8,530 nt of DNA, from the NCBI RefSeq assembly GCF_946477055.1, contig NZ_CAMKXG010000158.1, forward strand, positions 1 to 8,530, in the 5' to 3' direction. Below are positions 6,412 to 8,530 of this stretch, in pieces (position 1 is the first letter of the stretch; each line of letters starts with the position of its first letter). Under the pieces are notes generated by a model that saw only the letters and a program-made list of their open reading frames with translations, had not been told where the DNA came from and ran no database searches. A program made the translations under genes and the position numbers. This DNA is from Lonsdalea britannica. Its GTDB lineage: Bacteria; Pseudomonadota; Gammaproteobacteria; Enterobacterales; Enterobacteriaceae.

Positions 6412-6545
6412 GTAAAGCGTTGGGGGGTGAAGGCTTGCGACCTATGCAAGAGAGTAAGCTGAGGCGTTTTTCGTCGGCGGAACGGCCATTCAATCGCTGC
6501 GATGTCATACATCGTGGGGTCAGAACAAGAACTACAGCATGAACC

Positions 6546-6563
6546 AAGGCCCCAAAGGGCCTT
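6546..6563. terminator. Hairpin between convergent DUF6500-like and DUF1508 genes, possible bidirectional terminator
   Basis: AAGGCCC (6546-6552) pairs perfectly with GGGCCTT (6557-6563) over a 4-nt CAAA loop. In the plus direction the tail is TAATT; in the minus direction it is GGTTC, so the T-runs are weak. Placement 135 bp after one stop and 13 bp after the other supports termination, mostly of the minus-strand gene by proximity and of the plus strand by tail. Confidence 0.6.
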
Positions 6564-6575
6564 TAATTCAATCGG

Positions 6576-6767
6576 TCAGGCGCCCGTTTCGTCGCGAATA
6601 TCGGTAGTCGGCCCATTTTTCTGCACGGACTCAATCCCTTTTTTGGCACTCTGCTTCGAGGCGTACATCTCGCTGGTGGCGATAGTTTCGCCGTTAGAGG
6701 CAACCAGCTTGAAGTAGTAAGGCTGCTCAGTTTGCTTTGCGCTTTTCTTGATAACGAAATGACCCAT
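6576..6767 (-). CDS. DUF1508 (UPF0339/YegP-like) protein, single repeat, 63 aa
   Basis: The sequence MGHFVIKKSAKQTEQPYYFKLVASNGETIATSEMYASKQSAKKGIESVQKNGPTTDIRD shows the DUF1508 pattern: a strand entering FxLxASNGxxIATSExY (19-35), then KxxAxxGIxSVxKN (38-51). E. coli YegP carries two tandem copies (about 110 aa); this one carries a single unit. The family is small, cytosolic and alpha/beta, with no settled biochemical role. The Shine-Dalgarno AGGAGG lies 4 bp before the ATG at 6767, one of the strongest in the window. The 407-bp AT-rich region upstream must hold its promoter, but I could not choose one with confidence. It is transcribed divergently from yqaE and convergently with the DUF6500-like gene. 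Confidence 0.9.
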   Translation of the reverse strand: MGHFVIKKSAKQTEQPYYFKLVASNGETIATSEMYASKQSAKKGIESVQKNGPTTDIRDETGA

Positions 6768-7174
6768 TCATCCTCCTAAAAGTGTTCAGTGAGATAGACC
6801 GTTATTAACTATTGTTTGATTAGCGGGTTTTATCAATATCAATATGGAATGTTTAGATAAAATAATGGTTTTTGAATGAAGTCTGCCGACGGGATTGGTT
6901 TTTCGTCTTTTACCTCCATATCTGTTTAAGCGCCGGGACCGGTTGGTGCGACCGGCGACGCCAGTCTGACCTCGGGCGCCGCACACGGATCGGGACACCG
7001 GCGAAGTGGGGACGGATTTCGACCGTTACCCACGTTTACCCTGACCGGTTAACTATCCTGACAAGGGATTGGATCGACGGGGGCTGAATAAAACGGCCTT
7101 CGATATACTGGCATTTGGCATATTAACGCCGTGCGACTATGGTTACCTTGACTATCCTGGAGTGGAGAAAGCGA
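6768..7174. other. 407-bp divergent intergenic region between DUF1508 gene and yqaE
   Basis: The left part (about 6795-6890) is AT-rich and is where the minus-strand DUF1508 promoter should lie; the right part (about 6925-7090) is GC-rich. ACCGG occurs repeatedly (near 6937, 6950, 6997 and 7044), and TTAACTATCCTG (7049-7060) recurs as TTGACTATCCTG (7148-7159). A 71-codon plus-strand frame at 6872-7087 has no good ribosome-binding site and a Trp/Arg-rich product, so I do not call it a gene. Confidence 0.55.
7104..7109 (+). promoter_or_regulatory. Candidate yqaE -10 element (TATACT)
   Basis: CGATATACTGG contains TATACT, close to both the sigma-70 and sigma-S -10 consensus, and would start transcription near 7116, about 60 nt before the yqaE ATG. 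The -35 position is GGGCTG, a poor match, which favours sigma-S or an activated promoter. A second AT-rich candidate, CATATTAA, lies 15 bp further on. Confidence 0.45.
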
Positions 7175-7339
7175 ATGGGATTTTGGAGAATTGTTTTCAC
7201 GATTATTTTACCCCCGCTGGGTGTGCTATTAGGCAAAGGGCTGGGCGGGGCCTTTATCATTAATATTATCCTGACGCTGCTGGGGTATATCCCGGGCCTG
7301 ATTCATGCGTTTTGGGTTCAGACGAAATCGGATGCCTGA
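7175..7339 (+). CDS. yqaE: YqaE/Pmp3 family small membrane protein, 54 aa
   Basis: MGFWRIVFTIILPPLGVLLGKGLGG followed by AFIINIILTLLGYIPGLIHAFWVQTKSDA is a complete Pmp3/YqaE (UPF0057) protein, differing from E. coli YqaE (52 aa) at only a few positions. It has two membrane-spanning hairpin segments (about 3-20 and 26-46), with the family ILPPLGV and YIPGxIHAFWV motifs. Yeast Pmp3 limits membrane hyperpolarisation and salt sensitivity; bacterial members are induced by envelope or stationary-phase stress, and their mechanism is unsettled. An upstream in-frame ATG at 7139 would add 12 polar residues absent from the family, whereas the ATG at 7175 has GGAG 7 bp upstream, so 7175 is the start. 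It is monocistronic, with a hairpin about 33 bp after the stop. Confidence 0.96.
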   Translation: MGFWRIVFTIILPPLGVLLGKGLGGAFIINIILTLLGYIPGLIHAFWVQTKSDA

Positions 7340-7656
7340 GTGTCAGGTCCGTTAACAGCAACATGATTCACCGAACGTGGCGTCAATGGCGCCGCGTTCG
7401 CTTTGATCGCAGACGGGTGCCTGCGACTTCCCTTTAGGTGATAAGGATTGTTGCCGTCTTCGCCACTATTCCCCCTTACTTTGATGCATTCTCCCTCAGG
7501 TGAGTGCGCGCTTTTACGTCTACGGGGTCGCCGCCGCGTCAGTGAATGTAATGTTTTGTCTATTATCACTTTAACGACGGTCTAAAACCTGTACCGGTGT
7601 TTTTTACTGTGGTTAACTTTGCGAGTTTTTCCCCTTTGGCGGGTCAGAGAGGCTTT
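7340..7656. other. 317-bp gap between yqaE and the lipid-kinase gene
   Basis: It holds the hairpin at 7372-7400 and, near the right end, an AT-rich stretch (7545-7620) that probably contains the lipid-kinase promoter. TATTAT at 7561-7566 is a possible -10, with no good -35. The minus-strand open frame at 7318-7569 overlaps the end of yqaE and has no family features, so it is not called. Confidence 0.5.
7372..7400 (+). terminator. Strong hairpin after yqaE, possible terminator
   Basis: CGAACGTGGCG (7372-7382) pairs with CGCCGCGTTCG (7390-7400), 11 bp including one G-U pair, across a 7-nt loop, starting about 33 bp after the yqaE stop. The tail is CTTTGAT, so the T-run is weak. It is either an inefficient intrinsic terminator or an mRNA 3'-end stabiliser. 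Confidence 0.5.
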
Positions 7657-8507
7657 ATGGCGAATACCCAAGAGATGTCGGATACCTATCGCTTCCGGGC
7701 GCTATTGCTCGTCAATCAAAAGGCCCGCAATGGCGATACCTCGATCGACGCGATTGCGCAATGGCTGCGCGATAAGCACATCGATCCCGTCATCCCGAAA
7801 ATGGACAAGCACAGCCGGTACTGGGATGTCATCCGCACCCATGCCGGGCACGTGGATATGGTGATTGTCGGCGGCGGAGACGGGACCCTGAACTCGACGG
7901 CTAACGCGCTAATGGAGACCGGTTTACCGCTCGGCATTCTGCCGCTGGGAACGGCGAACGATCTGGCGAGAACGCTGGGCATTCCCCGCGATATCAAACA
8001 GGCTATCGAGATCATCGCCCGCGGCGCCGTGCGCGCGATCGATCTGGGCGAAGTCAACGGCCACCCTTTCTTTAATGTCTCCAGCATCGGTTTTTCCGCC
8101 GCGATGGCGCGCGGGCTGTCGGCCAAATCGAAAAAACGCTGGGGCACGGTCGGCTATGCGCTGGCGGCTATCCGGCTGCTGAAACAGAGTCGGCCGTTTA
8201 CCGTGGAAATTGATCATGACGGTCAGCGCGAACGGGTCAAAACCGTGCAGGTTTCCGTGGGCAACGGACGTTTTTACGGCGGTGGGATGACGGTGGAGCA
8301 GAGCGCCAAACCGGATGACGGGCTGTTCGACGTGTATAGCCTTGAAATCGATCACTGGTGGGAGATGATTGCGCTGATCCCGTTCCTGCGTCGCGGGACT
8401 CACGGCCGCTGGCGCAAAGTCCGTGCCTTTTCCACCACGGCGCTAACGTTGCAGACGTCGCGTCCTCACGATATTAACGCCGATGGTGAGATCGTCGGCA
8501 CCACGCC
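7657..8507 (+). CDS. YegS/Rv2252/BmrU-family lipid kinase (diacylglycerol kinase catalytic domain), 3'-truncated
   Basis: The frame opens at ATG 7657 (AGAGG 4 bp upstream) and runs without a stop to the adapter at 8508, giving 283 complete codons. It should phosphorylate a lipid such as diacylglycerol or phosphatidylglycerol with ATP at the cytoplasmic face of the membrane. Landmarks are LLLVNQKARNGD (16-27, the usual NP.sG segment written NQKARNG), the nucleotide-binding GGGDGT (72-77), GILPLGTANDLAR (93-105), FNVSSIGFSA (139-148), GNGRFYGGGM (202-211), PDDGLFDV (219-226) and the acidic INADGE (273-278) associated with catalysis. E. coli YegS is 299 aa and ends about 25 residues after its LDGE, so roughly 15-25 residues are missing here. 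The protein is clearly distinct from E. coli YegS in sequence, hence no symbol. The N-terminal ten residues may be dispensable; an ATG at 7675 is an alternative start. Family is firm, the lipid substrate unknown. Confidence 0.92.
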
Positions 8508-8530
8508 CTGTCTCTTATACACATCTGACG
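8508..8530 (-). other. Nextera/Tn5 read-1 adapter, reverse complement, partial (artefact)
   Basis: The 19-bp mosaic end in reverse complement, CTGTCTCTTATACACATCT (8508-8526), is followed by GACG (8527-8530), the start of the reverse-complemented read-1 adapter arm. The read-2 arm would begin CCGAG, so both ends of the window carry the same adapter type. Genomic sequence ends at 8507, inside the lipid-kinase gene. Confidence 0.99.

Noticed and set aside
6872..7087. 71-codon plus-strand frame upstream of yqaE
   Set aside because: Lies in the divergent promoter region, lacks a Shine-Dalgarno, and the product is Arg/Trp-rich without family resemblance.
7139..7174. Earlier in-frame ATG for yqaE
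   Set aside because: It would add 12 residues not found in the family and lacks a ribosome-binding site; GGAG before 7175 fits the conserved MGFWR start.
34..8507. Search for CRISPR arrays, tRNA or rRNA genes, insertion sequences, phage or toxin-antitoxin genes
   Set aside because: No regular spaced repeats, cloverleaf-like segments, transposase motifs or terminal inverted repeats were seen in the genomic part.

Overview
The window reads as chromosomal DNA of a gamma-proteobacterium of the order Enterobacterales. The reasons are a YqaE almost identical to the E. coli type, a GsiA-like double ATPase, enterobacterial Shine-Dalgarno and intrinsic-terminator styles, and moderately GC-rich coding sequence. 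The mix of small stress genes suggests a soft-rot or plant-associated member (Pectobacteriaceae such as Dickeya, Pectobacterium or Brenneria), but that family placement is an inference. Both ends are not biological: bases 1-33 are a complete Illumina Nextera (Tn5) read-1 adapter and bases 8508-8530 are the reverse complement of the same adapter, so genomic sequence runs only from 34 to 8507. The genes at both ends are cut by this.

Layout. (1) 34-2854, plus strand: the C-terminal half of a gamma-glutamyltransferase-family Ntn hydrolase, then a complete GsiA-like fused double ATPase of a di-/oligopeptide (glutathione-type) ABC importer. Together they look like the 3' end of a peptide uptake and hydrolysis operon whose binding protein and permeases would lie to the left. 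(2) 2937-3659, minus strand: a short-chain dehydrogenase/reductase with an eroded catalytic motif, convergent with the ATPase across a perfect 10-bp inverted repeat. (3) 3872-7339: a run of small or membrane genes with a stress flavour. They are a CsbD-like/glycine-zipper protein (minus), a 345-aa multi-pass membrane protein (plus), a DUF6500-like small protein with a GTG start (plus), a DUF1508 (YegP-like) protein (minus) and YqaE/Pmp3 (plus). Several have sigma-S-like -10 elements (CTACGCTTA, CTATACT, TATACT). (4) 7657-8507, plus strand: a diacylglycerol-kinase-type lipid kinase (YegS/Rv2252/BmrU family), open at its 3' end and cut by the adapter.

How the genes fit together. The left part is nutrient scavenging: gamma-glutamyl or peptide substrates are imported using ATP, and gamma-glutamyl bonds are hydrolysed. 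The right part looks like an envelope and general-stress neighbourhood: small membrane proteins that could tune the inner membrane in stationary phase or osmotic stress, next to a lipid kinase. Three gene-free stretches exceed 300 bp (4194-5012, 6768-7174, 7340-7656). The largest, 819 bp between the two divergently transcribed stress genes, holds no recognisable gene and is the least explained part of the window. No tRNA, rRNA, CRISPR array, insertion sequence or phage gene was seen.
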